A stretch of 64,000 nucleotides of DNA from Chitinophaga qingshengii. Its GTDB lineage: Bacteria; Bacteroidota; Bacteroidia; Chitinophagales; Chitinophagaceae. The first letter of the stretch is position 1; each line of letters begins with the position of its first letter. The translations under genes and the position numbers were made by a program. Under the pieces are notes generated by a model that ran no database searches, had not been told where the DNA came from, and saw only the letters and a program-made list of their open reading frames with translations. Below, piece by piece: positions 37,221 through 46,342 of this stretch. The stretch lies in NCBI RefSeq assembly GCF_014529935.1, contig NZ_JACVFC010000001.1, positions 2,356,001 through 2,420,000 on the forward strand, read 5' to 3'.

Positions 37221-38570
37221 ATGACTGTAAGAAACAGGTTATCCCTGCAATTCACCTTTCTCTTTGCCGTATTACTCCTGATGCTGCTGGCAGGCATCTA
37301 TTCCCTGGTGGAAAGAAACCGTAAGATCAGTTTTTACGACAAACTGGAAGACCGGGCCAAAACCATGGCCCAGTTCTACCTTGCAGAGGATAACCTCTCC
37401 CGGGAAAGTTTCCTGGCCGTGCTGAAAAAATATCCCCGTTCCCTTAACCAGGAAGTGATCCGTATATACAACCACCAGTTTGAACCGGTATTCATTAAAG
37501 AAGATACCATCCGCTGGGATAAGGCTACCCTGCTGCAGGTGGCCAAAGACAAGCGGATGCGTTTCACCCGTCATGGTCAACAGGTATGCGCTATTTATTA
37601 CGCCGATAATTCCGGTAACTTCATTATCGTAGCTACCGCCACCGACAGCGCCGGCATAGAAAACATGCGCACCCTGGCATGGATCATGACACTGGCCTTC
37701 CTCGCATCCTTGCTGATTACGTATATCCTGGGCCGTATTTTTTCGCGCATGGCGCTGACGCCTATCAATCATCTGATCGACAATGTACGGAGCATCAGGG
37801 CCTCCAGCCTGGATAAGCGGCTGCATGTCAATGAACACAAGACTGATGAAATAGATGCCCTTAGCATCACTATCAATCACCTGCTCGAACACCTGGAACA
37901 GTCCTTTGAGGCGCAAAGGGTATTTATCGCCAATGCCTCACACGAATTACGCACCCCCATCACCGCTATACTGGGCGAAGCAGAAATAGCACTGCTGCAA
38001 AACCGGAGTACCACCGAATACAAAGCCACACTTAGCAATGTAGTGGAAGATGCCACCCGGCTCACGCATCTGATCAGCAGTCTGCTGGAACTGGCGCAGG
38101 CCAATATGGATACCCATGATCTCCAACAGGTACGCATGAACGAATTATTATGGGAAGTAGTAGATGAATGGAGCGACAACGGCAAATACCCGGTACGGCT
38201 CTCATTTCGTTTCGGACTGGACGTTTCCCGTGTTACCATGCAAGGGCAACGACACCTGTTGTTTATCGCCCTGGGGAATGTCGTCAAAAACGCGATTAAG
38301 TTTTCCGCCGGTGAAGAAGTATACTGCGAGCTGCATTCCACCGATACCCATATCCATATCTCCGTTGCCGACAAAGGCATCGGCATCCCCGAAGGGGAAA
38401 CAGAAAAGATATTCCGCCCGTTCTACCGCAGCGCGAATGCGATGTCATTCACCGGATTCGGTATAGGACTGTCACTAACGGAAAAGATCGTACGGCTGCA
38501 TAATGGCACGATACAGGCAGATTCTGCTAACGGATACGGTACTACGTTCCGGTTTGCATTTCCCCGGTAA
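37221..38570 (+). CDS. Sensor histidine kinase (locus 3)
   Basis: A 449-aa protein with two membrane helices (about 10-30 and 153-172) flanking a ~120-residue periplasmic sensor, a HAMP linker (about 173-225), HisKA with NASHELRTPITAI (phospho-acceptor His241) and HATPase_c (NVVKNAIKFSAGEE, DKGIGIPEGE, GFGIGLSLTEKIV). It is the partner of the regulator upstream. Confidence 0.94.
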   Translation: MTVRNRLSLQFTFLFAVLLLMLLAGIYSLVERNRKISFYDKLEDRAKTMAQFYLAEDNLSRESFLAVLKKYPRSLNQEVIRIYNHQFEPVFIKEDTIRWDKATLLQVAKDKRMRFTRHGQQVCAIYYADNSGNFIIVATATDSAGIENMRTLAWIMTLAFLASLLITYILGRIFSRMALTPINHLIDNVRSIRASSLDKRLHVNEHKTDEIDALSITINHLLEHLEQSFEAQRVFIANASHELRTPITAILGEAEIALLQNRSTTEYKATLSNVVEDATRLTHLISSLLELAQANMDTHDLQQVRMNELLWEVVDEWSDNGKYPVRLSFRFGLDVSRVTMQGQRHLLFIALGNVVKNAIKFSAGEEVYCELHSTDTHIHISVADKGIGIPEGETEKIFRPFYRSANAMSFTGFGIGLSLTEKIVRLHNGTIQADSANGYGTTFRFAFPR

Positions 38571-38731
38571 TGTTTTATTTGATTATTTAGGTGTTGCATT
38601 TATGATATATCTCTCCGCCACGAGGGGTGAGGGCGTGTATCGGGAAACGTATTCACGATACCAAAGGCTAATGTCCTTACTAATTCGATAAAGAGAACGC
38701 CTTATTAATCCAATAGCCCAATAAACCGGCA

Positions 38732-38808
38732 TTAGAATTTTCTAACAGCATTCTAACCACAACACCTCCTCCGCTTAATCCCGCTCTAATACAGCGCCAA
38801 TAGCTTTG
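38732..38808 (+). promoter_or_regulatory. Direct-repeat operator and promoter of the locus 3 SusC gene
   Basis: TTAGAA-TT-TTCTAA is at 38732-38745. TTCTAAC occurs at 38740 and 38751, with weaker matches GCTTAAT at 38773 and CTCTAAT at 38784, all on an 11-bp register. A -7 box TAGCTTTG (consensus TANNTTTG) is at 38801-38808. There is no TTTG -33 element at the expected spacing; the repeats occupy it, as in activator-dependent OmpR/PhoB-type promoters. The last repeat starts 17 bp before the -7 box. Confidence 0.65.
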
Positions 38809-38846
38809 CATCTGTATTTCATTCTTTATTTATCACACAACTGATT

Positions 38847-41800
38847 ATGCAGATCAAATCTATTTTCCTGTTTGTAGTACTGCTGACAGCATCGCTGGCC
38901 GGCATAGCCCAGCAACGGGCTATCCGGGGAACTGTTGCCGATTCGCTCACACAGCAGCCCCTTCCCGGTGTAACCGTATCCGTGCCGGGTACCGCTACCG
39001 GCGTAGTTACTGACGGCAATGGTCATTACAGGATCGTATTACCGGATGGTAAACATCAACTTCGTTTTTCGTATATAGGTTACAGTGACCTTTCCCTCAA
39101 AACAACACCGGGCAACGATATATTAAACGCCTTGCTCTCGTCTGCTTCACAATCGCTCAACAGTGTGGTGATCACCGGTTATACACAACAAAGCAAATCC
39201 CGTACAACCGGCGCCGTTACCAGTCTGCCTGCCAGTGTTACCACGCAGGCGCCAGTAGGCTCTTTCGACGTGATGCTGCAGGGACGTGCACCCGGATTAT
39301 ACGTGGGTACGCCTACCGGTCAGCCGGGAGAGGCCGGCCGTGTATCTATCCGTGGCCTCGGTTCCATTAACGGCGACGTAAACCCGCTGTATGTGGTAGA
39401 CGGTGTACCCGTTGCCAATAACTCCTTCGCGGCACTGAACCCCGAAGATTTTGAAACCATCCATGTGCTCAAAGATGCTGCCGCTACCGCACAATACGGT
39501 TCCAGGGCTGCTAACGGCGTAATTGTCATTACCACAAAAAAAGGTAAGGCCTGGGAAGATGGAAAAGTGCGGGTAAACTATCGCGGTCAGTTTGGAGTGT
39601 CCGGCCTCAACAGCGGTAAGTGGGATATGATGAACACCGATCAACGGCTACAGTTTGAAGAAATACTGCAAGATCCTACCCTGCCAGGATGGGCTTATTC
39701 CCGTAACAATCCCAACAAAATAGTGAACGGTACCCTGGTACCCAAAACAGCAGAAGACTATACCTTCGGCTCCCAATACCTCGACAGTCTGCGTCTCATC
39801 AATACCGACTGGCGTAAACACCTGCTGCGCCAGGGTCGTATGCAGTCGCATTCCCTGAACGTTTCCGGCGGTAACGAAAAAACAACTTTCTATCTCTCCG
39901 GCGGCTATTTTAACCAGGATGGCATTGCCCTCAATTCCGGTATGGAACGCTACAGCCTGCGAGCCAACGTACAAAACCGCAGCGGCAGGTTTAAGACAAC
40001 GCTCAACATGGGCATCTCCACCGCTACTATCAAATATATACAGGATGAAGGCGTAGCAGAAGAAGGCGGCGCAGCTGTCGGCGGTGGTGGTATCACCGAA
40101 AAAAATCCGATTGCCGCATTGTATTATGCGCTGCCTTATGAATCGCCCTATGGTAAGCCCGGACCTGGCCGCTATGGCGCTAATGCGCTCGATGCCTACG
40201 CTAACGCGCTGAAAAAAGACAACCAGATCAAAGCAGTGATGTCGTTGAATGAAACGGTGGAACTAACCAGGGATTTTCAACTGACTGGTACCGTAGGTAT
40301 GGACTTTCAGCAGCACAACAACACCGATTACCTGAATCCCGACTCCTGGTATGGTAAACTGGTGAGCAATGGCAACCAGGGCTCCTATCAGCGGGGACTG
40401 ACCAACAGACTGGGATTGGTAGCCACCGGTGGCGTACGTTATAACAGGCAGTGGGGAAAAAATCATGAAGTGGAAGCTAACCTGTTGTCCGAAATCAACA
40501 AAATAAAAGGCAATGGTTTCGGTTTTACCGGCTATGGCCTGGTACCAGAGTTGCCAGGCACACCCAGCGGTATTACGCCCGGCACACCCGACAATAATTT
40601 CATTCCTATCGTTAACGGACAAACGACACCGAACCGGCTGCTGATTTCACAGATCGCGTTGTTCCGTTATTCCTACGGCGACAAATATACGTTCTCCGCC
40701 AGCTTGCGCCGTGATGGCTCTTCTCAGGTACCTGCCGCCAACCGCTACAAATTCTTCTATGCCTTTGGCGGTAACTGGAACATCCTCGCAGAAGATTTTC
40801 TGAAAGACCAGCAAGCATTCAGCACCCTTCGTCTCCGTGCCAGCTATGGCCTCACCGGTAACGCCGGGGGCTTTACCAGCGACTTCGGTTTCCGTACCCT
40901 GTACAGCCCTGCCGATTACAACGGTAACAAAACGCTGATACCACTAACACCCGGCAACCCTGCCTACAACTGGGAAATGAACCGTATTGGCGACGTAGGC
41001 CTGGAATTCGGTTTCTTCCGCAACCGCCTGCGTGGTGAGATAGACCTGTACAACCGTGTTACCGAAGGATTGTTCGTCAACCGCAACCTCTCCCATACCA
41101 CCGGTTTTGCGACCATCGCCGCCAATGCCGGCAAAGTGCGTAACCGTGGTATAGAGCTGATGCTCGAAGGCGACGCCATTAAAAACAGGGACTTCTCGCT
41201 CACACTGGGACTGAACCTCGCTTACAACAAAAACAAGATCCTGAGCCTGGGCGGAGAAGAACAGATATTTGCCGATGAAGCCACCATGAATATGGTAGGC
41301 CGGCCACTGGGCAGCTTCTATGCCGTGCGCTGGAAGGGTGTGGACCAACAAACCGGCGCTCCTATCTACCTCGATAAAGACGGCAACGAAACCAATACCT
41401 ACAATCCTGACGATGCCGTACCCATGAAGGCCACTTACGATCCGCCACTGATTGGCGGCGCTACCCTGGGTATCCGGTATAAACGTTTTGACCTGAACGT
41501 GCTCGTGAGCTTCATCCATGGCATGTCCCGCCTGAATTATCCTGACCTGTACGCACATTCCGGCAGTCCCAACTACCGCCAGTACAGCCAGTCAAAAGAC
41601 ATGCTGGATATCTGGCAGAAACCCGGTGACATCAGCAAATATCCCGGTGCACAATACGCTACCTACTTCACCTCCCGCGATGTTACCAGCGCCGATTATG
41701 TGAAGCTGCGCAACGTCACCCTGGGTTACAACATACCCGTTCCCGCCCGCATGTCCGGCGCCATCCGTCACGTGAAAGTATTTGCCAGCGGCCAGAACCT

Positions 41801-41912
41801 GCTGTCCATCATGAAATGGCGCGGCTTCGATCCGGAAGATGCCAACGACATTGCCCAATACGAATACCCGATGCCACGCACTATTACCGGTGGCATTAAC
41901 GTCACCTTCTAA
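38847..41912 (+). CDS. SusC/RagA TonB-dependent transporter without STN domain (locus 3)
   Basis: A 1021-aa protein. The signal peptide ends near AGIAQQ, directly followed by the carboxypeptidase-regulatory-like domain (about 25-105: AIRGTVADSLTQQPLPGVTV), then SVVITGYTQQSKS, the plug (LYVVDGVPVANNSFAALNP, QYGSRAANGVIVITTKKGK) and the barrel ending in ITGGINVTF. It lacks the STN domain, which fits its control by the adjacent two-component system instead of sigma/FecR. Confidence 0.95.
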   Translation: MQIKSIFLFVVLLTASLAGIAQQRAIRGTVADSLTQQPLPGVTVSVPGTATGVVTDGNGHYRIVLPDGKHQLRFSYIGYSDLSLKTTPGNDILNALLSSASQSLNSVVITGYTQQSKSRTTGAVTSLPASVTTQAPVGSFDVMLQGRAPGLYVGTPTGQPGEAGRVSIRGLGSINGDVNPLYVVDGVPVANNSFAALNPEDFETIHVLKDAAATAQYGSRAANGVIVITTKKGKAWEDGKVRVNYRGQFGVSGLNSGKWDMMNTDQRLQFEEILQDPTLPGWAYSRNNPNKIVNGTLVPKTAEDYTFGSQYLDSLRLINTDWRKHLLRQGRMQSHSLNVSGGNEKTTFYLSGGYFNQDGIALNSGMERYSLRANVQNRSGRFKTTLNMGISTATIKYIQDEGVAEEGGAAVGGGGITEKNPIAALYYALPYESPYGKPGPGRYGANALDAYANALKKDNQIKAVMSLNETVELTRDFQLTGTVGMDFQQHNNTDYLNPDSWYGKLVSNGNQGSYQRGLTNRLGLVATGGVRYNRQWGKNHEVEANLLSEINKIKGNGFGFTGYGLVPELPGTPSGITPGTPDNNFIPIVNGQTTPNRLLISQIALFRYSYGDKYTFSASLRRDGSSQVPAANRYKFFYAFGGNWNILAEDFLKDQQAFSTLRLRASYGLTGNAGGFTSDFGFRTLYSPADYNGNKTLIPLTPGNPAYNWEMNRIGDVGLEFGFFRNRLRGEIDLYNRVTEGLFVNRNLSHTTGFATIAANAGKVRNRGIELMLEGDAIKNRDFSLTLGLNLAYNKNKILSLGGEEQIFADEATMNMVGRPLGSFYAVRWKGVDQQTGAPIYLDKDGNETNTYNPDDAVPMKATYDPPLIGGATLGIRYKRFDLNVLVSFIHGMSRLNYPDLYAHSGSPNYRQYSQSKDMLDIWQKPGDISKYPGAQYATYFTSRDVTSADYVKLRNVTLGYNIPVPARMSGAIRHVKVFASGQNLLSIMKWRGFDPEDANDIAQYEYPMPRTITGGINVTF

Positions 41913-41924
41913 AATTTCATCACC

Positions 41925-43355
41925 ATGAATCGTATCATCAAACATATAGCGGTTGTTTGCTGCGCCGCCAGCCTTACTATATACACCACCTCCTGCAACA
42001 AAATGCTGGATGTCAAACCCACCGACCAGGTAGATGGTCAGGAGATCTTCAAATCACTTGCTACCTTAAACCGTGCCGTACTGGGCGTTTACGCCGGATG
42101 GGAACCGGAGTTCACCCTGCGTATCGGTTCCGTGATGGCAGATGAATGCCGCATCGGATTAAAAAATGCCGGTGTGAACGGTTCTGCCCAAAACCTTTTC
42201 AGATGGGCTTTTGCAGGAGGTGATGCAGAAATCGCTTCTCCCTGGACCAACGCTTACCAGGTCATCAACCGTGCTAACCGTATCCTGGAAGGAATAGACC
42301 ATGTACCCGTAACCAATACTACGGAAGAACAGCAGAAGCAGCACTTGCGGGGAGAATTGCTTGCCATCCGCGCATTTGAGCACTTCGAACTGTACCGCAA
42401 CTACAGTTATTCCGGTGTATACCAACCCGATGCCCTTGCAGTACCTTATGTTATCAGTTCAGATACAGAGCAAAAACCCTCCCGGCCTGCCAGCGCTGAC
42501 TTTTTCCGTCAGCTGCAAAGCGACCTCGAAGTGGCACTCGCCTTATCCGGTGACAACGACGACGTAACCCGCATGAATACGCAGGCCATCTACGCCCTGC
42601 AGGCAAGAGTCGCTCTATACACCGGAAACTGGACTGCGGCCGCCGACAACGCTACCAGAGCCATGGGTAAAATGAACCTGGCCAGCCGGGAAGAATTCCC
42701 CGCTATATGGACCGATAAAAGCAATGCTGAAGTGATTTTTAAATTGAAACGGACCAACCTGAGCGAACTACGTCCGGGTGATATCTGGAAAAATCCTTCT
42801 ATCGGTATCGTTTATTTCGCTCCTTCGCAGAAACTGTTAAACCGTTACGATGAAGACAACGACATCCGCTACAGCAGCTACTTTTATGAAGATCCGGCAT
42901 TGGCCGCCGATGGACAGCTGTTGAACGTGATCCGGAAATATGCCGGGGAGGATGGCGCAGAAAACCGTAACGATGTGAAAGTATTCCGGGTGTCAGAAAT
43001 GTACCTGATCAGGGCCGAAGCAAATATGCATCTTGGCAAACTGCCGGAAGCCGCGGCCGACCTTCATACCCTGTGCAACGCCCGTATACAGGGATATGAA
43101 GCGCCGGCATGGGCTGATGCCAGACAACTACAAGACGCAATCCTGGCAGAAAGATTCCGGGAACTGCCTTTCGAAGGGCACCGCTACTATGATCTGAAAA
43201 GACTGGGGCTGCCTATACAACGCGATGAGGCCGACCTGCAAGCCGGAGATACACAGACAGACCTGTTACCCTCCGCACTGTATTACTATTTACCGATCCC
43301 GCAATCAGAAGTATTAAGCAATCCAAATATAAAACCCAACAATAAAGGTTGGTAG
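41925..43355 (+). CDS. SusD/RagB family lipoprotein (locus 3)
   Basis: A 476-aa lipoprotein (TTSC lipobox, Cys about 24; mature NKMLDVKPTDQVDG). SusD features are GELLAIRAFEHFELYRNYSY, RVSEMYLIRAEANMHLGKL, LAERFRELPFEGHRYYDLKR and the C-terminal YLPIPQSEVLSNPNIKPN. It lies 12 bp after SusC and is the last gene of the locus; no enzyme follows. Confidence 0.95.
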   Translation: MNRIIKHIAVVCCAASLTIYTTSCNKMLDVKPTDQVDGQEIFKSLATLNRAVLGVYAGWEPEFTLRIGSVMADECRIGLKNAGVNGSAQNLFRWAFAGGDAEIASPWTNAYQVINRANRILEGIDHVPVTNTTEEQQKQHLRGELLAIRAFEHFELYRNYSYSGVYQPDALAVPYVISSDTEQKPSRPASADFFRQLQSDLEVALALSGDNDDVTRMNTQAIYALQARVALYTGNWTAAADNATRAMGKMNLASREEFPAIWTDKSNAEVIFKLKRTNLSELRPGDIWKNPSIGIVYFAPSQKLLNRYDEDNDIRYSSYFYEDPALAADGQLLNVIRKYAGEDGAENRNDVKVFRVSEMYLIRAEANMHLGKLPEAAADLHTLCNARIQGYEAPAWADARQLQDAILAERFRELPFEGHRYYDLKRLGLPIQRDEADLQAGDTQTDLLPSALYYYLPIPQSEVLSNPNIKPNNKGW

Positions 43356-43411
43356 AAAGTGCAACGGACGTAATCACGAAAAATGGGGCTTTATAACAAT
43401 CAGCAAAACGA

Positions 43412-43436
43412 AAGGGGCAGTTCTCTACTGCCCCTT
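43412..43436 (+). terminator. Hairpin after the locus 3 SusD gene
   Basis: AAGGGGCAGT (43412-43421) and ACTGCCCCTT (43427-43436) form a 10-bp stem with a 5-nt loop, 57 bp after the SusD stop. The flank is T-rich but not a pure T-run. Confidence 0.75.
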
Positions 43437-43568
43437 ATCTATTTATCTACCTAAAAACATTGGCGCAAAATACCTCTTATTTGCCGCTATCACACATCAT
43501 TCGTCCGGATAACCCGCCGTAATTTTGTATTGTCAACAACGATAAAAAACAATCTAAAATACTACATC

Positions 43569-43994
43569 ATGGCAACCGCAACTCAAACAACGATTACCGT
43601 AGAAAGCACTATCAACGCACCGATTGAAAAAGTATGGCAATACTGGAGCGCACCGGAACATATCACCAAATGGTGCGCCGCTTCCGACGACTGGCATGCG
43701 CCCGAAGCCACCAACGACCTGCGTACCGGCGGTAAATTCAGCACCACAATGGCAGCAAAAGACGGTAGCTTCAGCTTCGATTTTGGCGGTGTATACACCG
43801 AAGTAAAAGAACACGAACTGATCGCTTACCAGCTGGGTGATAACCGTAAAGTAAAAATCATCTTCAACAGTTATGGTGATACCACCCATGTCACTGAAAC
43901 GTTTGATCCGGAAGAAATCAACTCACCGGAAATGCAACGTGCAGGCTGGCAGGCCATCCTGGATAACTTCCGCAAATACACGGAAAACAACTAA
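43569..43994 (+). CDS. SRPBCC/AHSA1-type protein
   Basis: A 141-aa protein from MATATQTT at 43569 (an upstream in-frame TTG is less likely). It has the START/AHSA1 pattern: VESTINAPIEKVWQYWSAPE, HITKWCAASDDWHAPEA, GGKFSTTMAAKDG and a C-terminal GWQAILDNFRKY helix. The fold binds a hydrophobic ligand or acts as an Hsp90-activator-like domain. The role is unknown. Confidence 0.85.
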   Translation: MATATQTTITVESTINAPIEKVWQYWSAPEHITKWCAASDDWHAPEATNDLRTGGKFSTTMAAKDGSFSFDFGGVYTEVKEHELIAYQLGDNRKVKIIFNSYGDTTHVTETFDPEEINSPEMQRAGWQAILDNFRKYTENN

Positions 43995-44005
43995 CACAAC
44001 ATATA

Positions 44006-44782
44006 TCAGGCCGGGGCGTAAGTGCTCCGGCCTTCTTCTTCCTCCAGTAACTTCCGCGTATAGTCGAGACCGGTAGTATAGATCGCATCAAATTTACTGA
44101 AGTCGAACATACCGTATTGCCCCAATCCTTCCGGCTCTATAAAAAGACTGCATTGTTGTTTGCTTTTCAGTACCGGTTCCCGGATCGCCATGTGCAGTGT
44201 GCGTTCCATATTGGCCAGGAAGCCACCGGCCGCATTATAAGGCAACAACGGGTTCACATGTACGCCAATCACATTCCTGTATTTCTCCAACAGCGGTGCA
44301 ATAGGTAAGTTACCCGAGAGGCCTCCATCTACATACGGTACCCCGTCGATCTCCACCGGCTGAAACAACATGGGAATAGTGGAAGCCGCCAATATAGCCG
44401 GTATCAGCGGCCCGTTATTAAAAATAGTTTGGTCCCCGTTCACGAAATTGGTAGCCGCTACATATAACGGCAGGGGTAAGGTTTCAAACGTAGTATGCCG
44501 CAGATGTTTGGTTAACGCCTCTTCCACTTTCTTCAGCGACAGGAAACCGGCACGCCAGTTTTTCCATTGCATGGACAGTCCCAGTTTTTGTTGCTGGAAT
44601 ATTTCTCTGACTTCATCCGTATCATATCCGTCACAAATAAATGCTGCAGCGATAGAGCCGGCACTGGTAGCCGCGATCACTTCAGGGAAAATCCCCCGTT
44701 CGGCAAAGGCTTTTAATACCCCGAGGTGGGCATATCCCCGGGCGCCACCACCGGACAAAACAAACGGACGTAACACAGGCAT
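44006..44782 (-). CDS. Patatin-like phospholipase
   Basis: A 258-aa protein. It has the oxyanion loop GGGARG (11-16), the nucleophile Ser40 in ATSAGS (the usual first Gly of GxSxG is Ala) and the catalytic Asp in YVDGGLSG. It is predicted to hydrolyse acyl esters of lipids. No signal peptide, so it is cytoplasmic or peripheral. The gene is convergent with the SRPBCC gene. Confidence 0.9.
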   Translation of the reverse strand: MPVLRPFVLSGGGARGYAHLGVLKAFAERGIFPEVIAATSAGSIAAAFICDGYDTDEVREIFQQQKLGLSMQWKNWRAGFLSLKKVEEALTKHLRHTTFETLPLPLYVAATNFVNGDQTIFNNGPLIPAILAASTIPMLFQPVEIDGVPYVDGGLSGNLPIAPLLEKYRNVIGVHVNPLLPYNAAGGFLANMERTLHMAIREPVLKSKQQCSLFIEPEGLGQYGMFDFSKFDAIYTTGLDYTRKLLEEEEGRSTYAPA

Positions 44783-44867
44783 CGGGATGCGATTTTGATT
44801 AGGCTGCCAAGATAGCCAAAAAAGAAATGTATTGTTCGATTACGGACAGTCCCCTGTCCGCCGGTGA

Positions 44868-45578
44868 ACAGCCTTTCACCGCCTCCCGCGGTACAGGCAA
44901 GGCTTTCACGAATGGCGCAGGCTGTCCTTCGCACTGGATGATAAAGTACCTTATACCACTATCGTAGGCGTTACAGCAGACTATCACCAGCAATCCATGA
45001 AAAGTGCGCTGCTGCCCATGATACATTGGTACCAGGAAATAGGGAATTTTTATACGATCAAAATAAGCAGCACCGATATACCGGCCACACTGGCGAAAAT
45101 CAAGCAGCTGTGGGCAGCCCAGCATCCCGGTTATCCGTTCGATTACCATTTTATGGATGAGATGTACAACCAACAGTATAAAGGCGATGAACAATTTGGA
45201 AGGGTAGTGAAGATCTTCTCCGGCTTCACCTTGTTTATCACCTGCCTGGGTATTCTCGGTCTCACCGCTTTCAGCATCACCAAACGCAGAAAAGAAATTG
45301 GTATCCGCAAAACGCTGGGCGCCTCCGTGACCGGTATTGTCGCCTTGCTCACCAAAGATTTCGTATATCTGATACTGATAGCTGTCGTTATTGCCACACC
45401 GCTTACCTGGTGGGCTATGAGCCAGTGGTTGGACAACTTCGCCTACCACACCGCTATCACCTGGAGTGTTTTCAGCGTGGCCGGTATACTCACCATGGCC
45501 ATCGCGTTGATTACGCTGAGTTTCCAAACAGTACGGGCCGCGCTGGAGAATCCGGCGCAGGCGCTGAAATCGGAGTAA
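44868..45578 (+). pseudogene. 5'-truncated MacB/FtsX-type ABC transporter permease remnant
   Basis: The frame is open from just after a TGA at 44865 to the stop at 45578 but has no start codon until an internal ATG at 44997. The product ends like the C-terminal ~230 residues of the ~800-aa Bacteroidota FtsX/MacB permeases: IVGVTADYHQQSMKSAL, HFMDEMYNQQYKGDEQFG, three or four membrane helices with the ITKRRKEIGIRKTLGAS signature, and PAQALKSE. The N-terminal helices and most of the first permease domain are missing; only 85 bp separate it from the divergent patatin start. A decayed gene is likeliest. Confidence 0.78.
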
Positions 45579-45637
45579 AAGAAATTAATAATTCATAACA
45601 GATCAGCTTTAGGCGACATGTCCTATATTTGTTCTGT

Positions 45638-46342
45638 ATGAAATTATTATTAATAGAGGACGAACCGGCTGTAGTATCTGTGATCACGCGCGGTTTGGCG
45701 GAAGCCGGCTATGAGGTAAGCGTAGCGCCTGATGGCGCCAGTGGGCTGCGTATGGCCCTGGACAACCCCTCTTTTTTACTGATCATACTGGATGTGATGC
45801 TGCCCAACATGAACGGAATAGAAGTATGCCGTGCATTACGCGCCGCGCAGCTAGCCACGCCTATCCTGATGCTCACGGCGCTGGGCACCACCGAAAACAT
45901 TGTCATGGGGCTGGACAGCGGCGCAGACGACTACCTGGTAAAACCCTTCAAACTTGCGGAACTGGAAGCCCGTATCCGTAGCCTCCTGCGGCGCAAAAGT
46001 AATATAGCCGCTCCCGTTAGCATTCCTGAACAAGGGCTGCTACAGGTGGGTGACCTGGAACTGAACACCAACACCAAAGCCGCCATCAGACAAGGGAACA
46101 CCATACAGCTCACCGCCACCGAATACCGGCTGCTGGAATACCTGATGAAAAATCCGCGTAAAGTATTATCCCGCATGGAAATACTGGAGCAGGTATGGGG
46201 TATCGACTTCAACATGAATACAAAAGTGGTGGATGTCTACATCAACTATCTCCGGAAAAAAATCAATAAAAAAAACCTGCCCGAACTGATACAAACCGTC
46301 ACAGGACTGGGTTACATGTTGAAAGAACAAAATGGTGAATGA
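45638..46342 (+). CDS. OmpR-family response regulator (second two-component system)
   Basis: A 234-aa protein from MKLLLIEDEP at 45638. The receiver has Asp52 (IILDVMLP), Thr in MLTALG and Lys in VKPFKL. The winged helix contains LTATEYRLLEYLM, VWGIDFNMNTKVVDVYINYL and GLGYMLKEQ, so its recognition helix is almost the same as that of the regulator at 36542. It overlaps the kinase start by 4 bp. Confidence 0.94.
   Translation: MKLLLIEDEPAVVSVITRGLAEAGYEVSVAPDGASGLRMALDNPSFLLIILDVMLPNMNGIEVCRALRAAQLATPILMLTALGTTENIVMGLDSGADDYLVKPFKLAELEARIRSLLRRKSNIAAPVSIPEQGLLQVGDLELNTNTKAAIRQGNTIQLTATEYRLLEYLMKNPRKVLSRMEILEQVWGIDFNMNTKVVDVYINYLRKKINKKNLPELIQTVTGLGYMLKEQNGE

Noticed and set aside
38503..38691. 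62-codon open frame over the end of the kinase gene
   Set aside because: It lies mostly inside the kinase coding sequence in another frame and shows no protein features.
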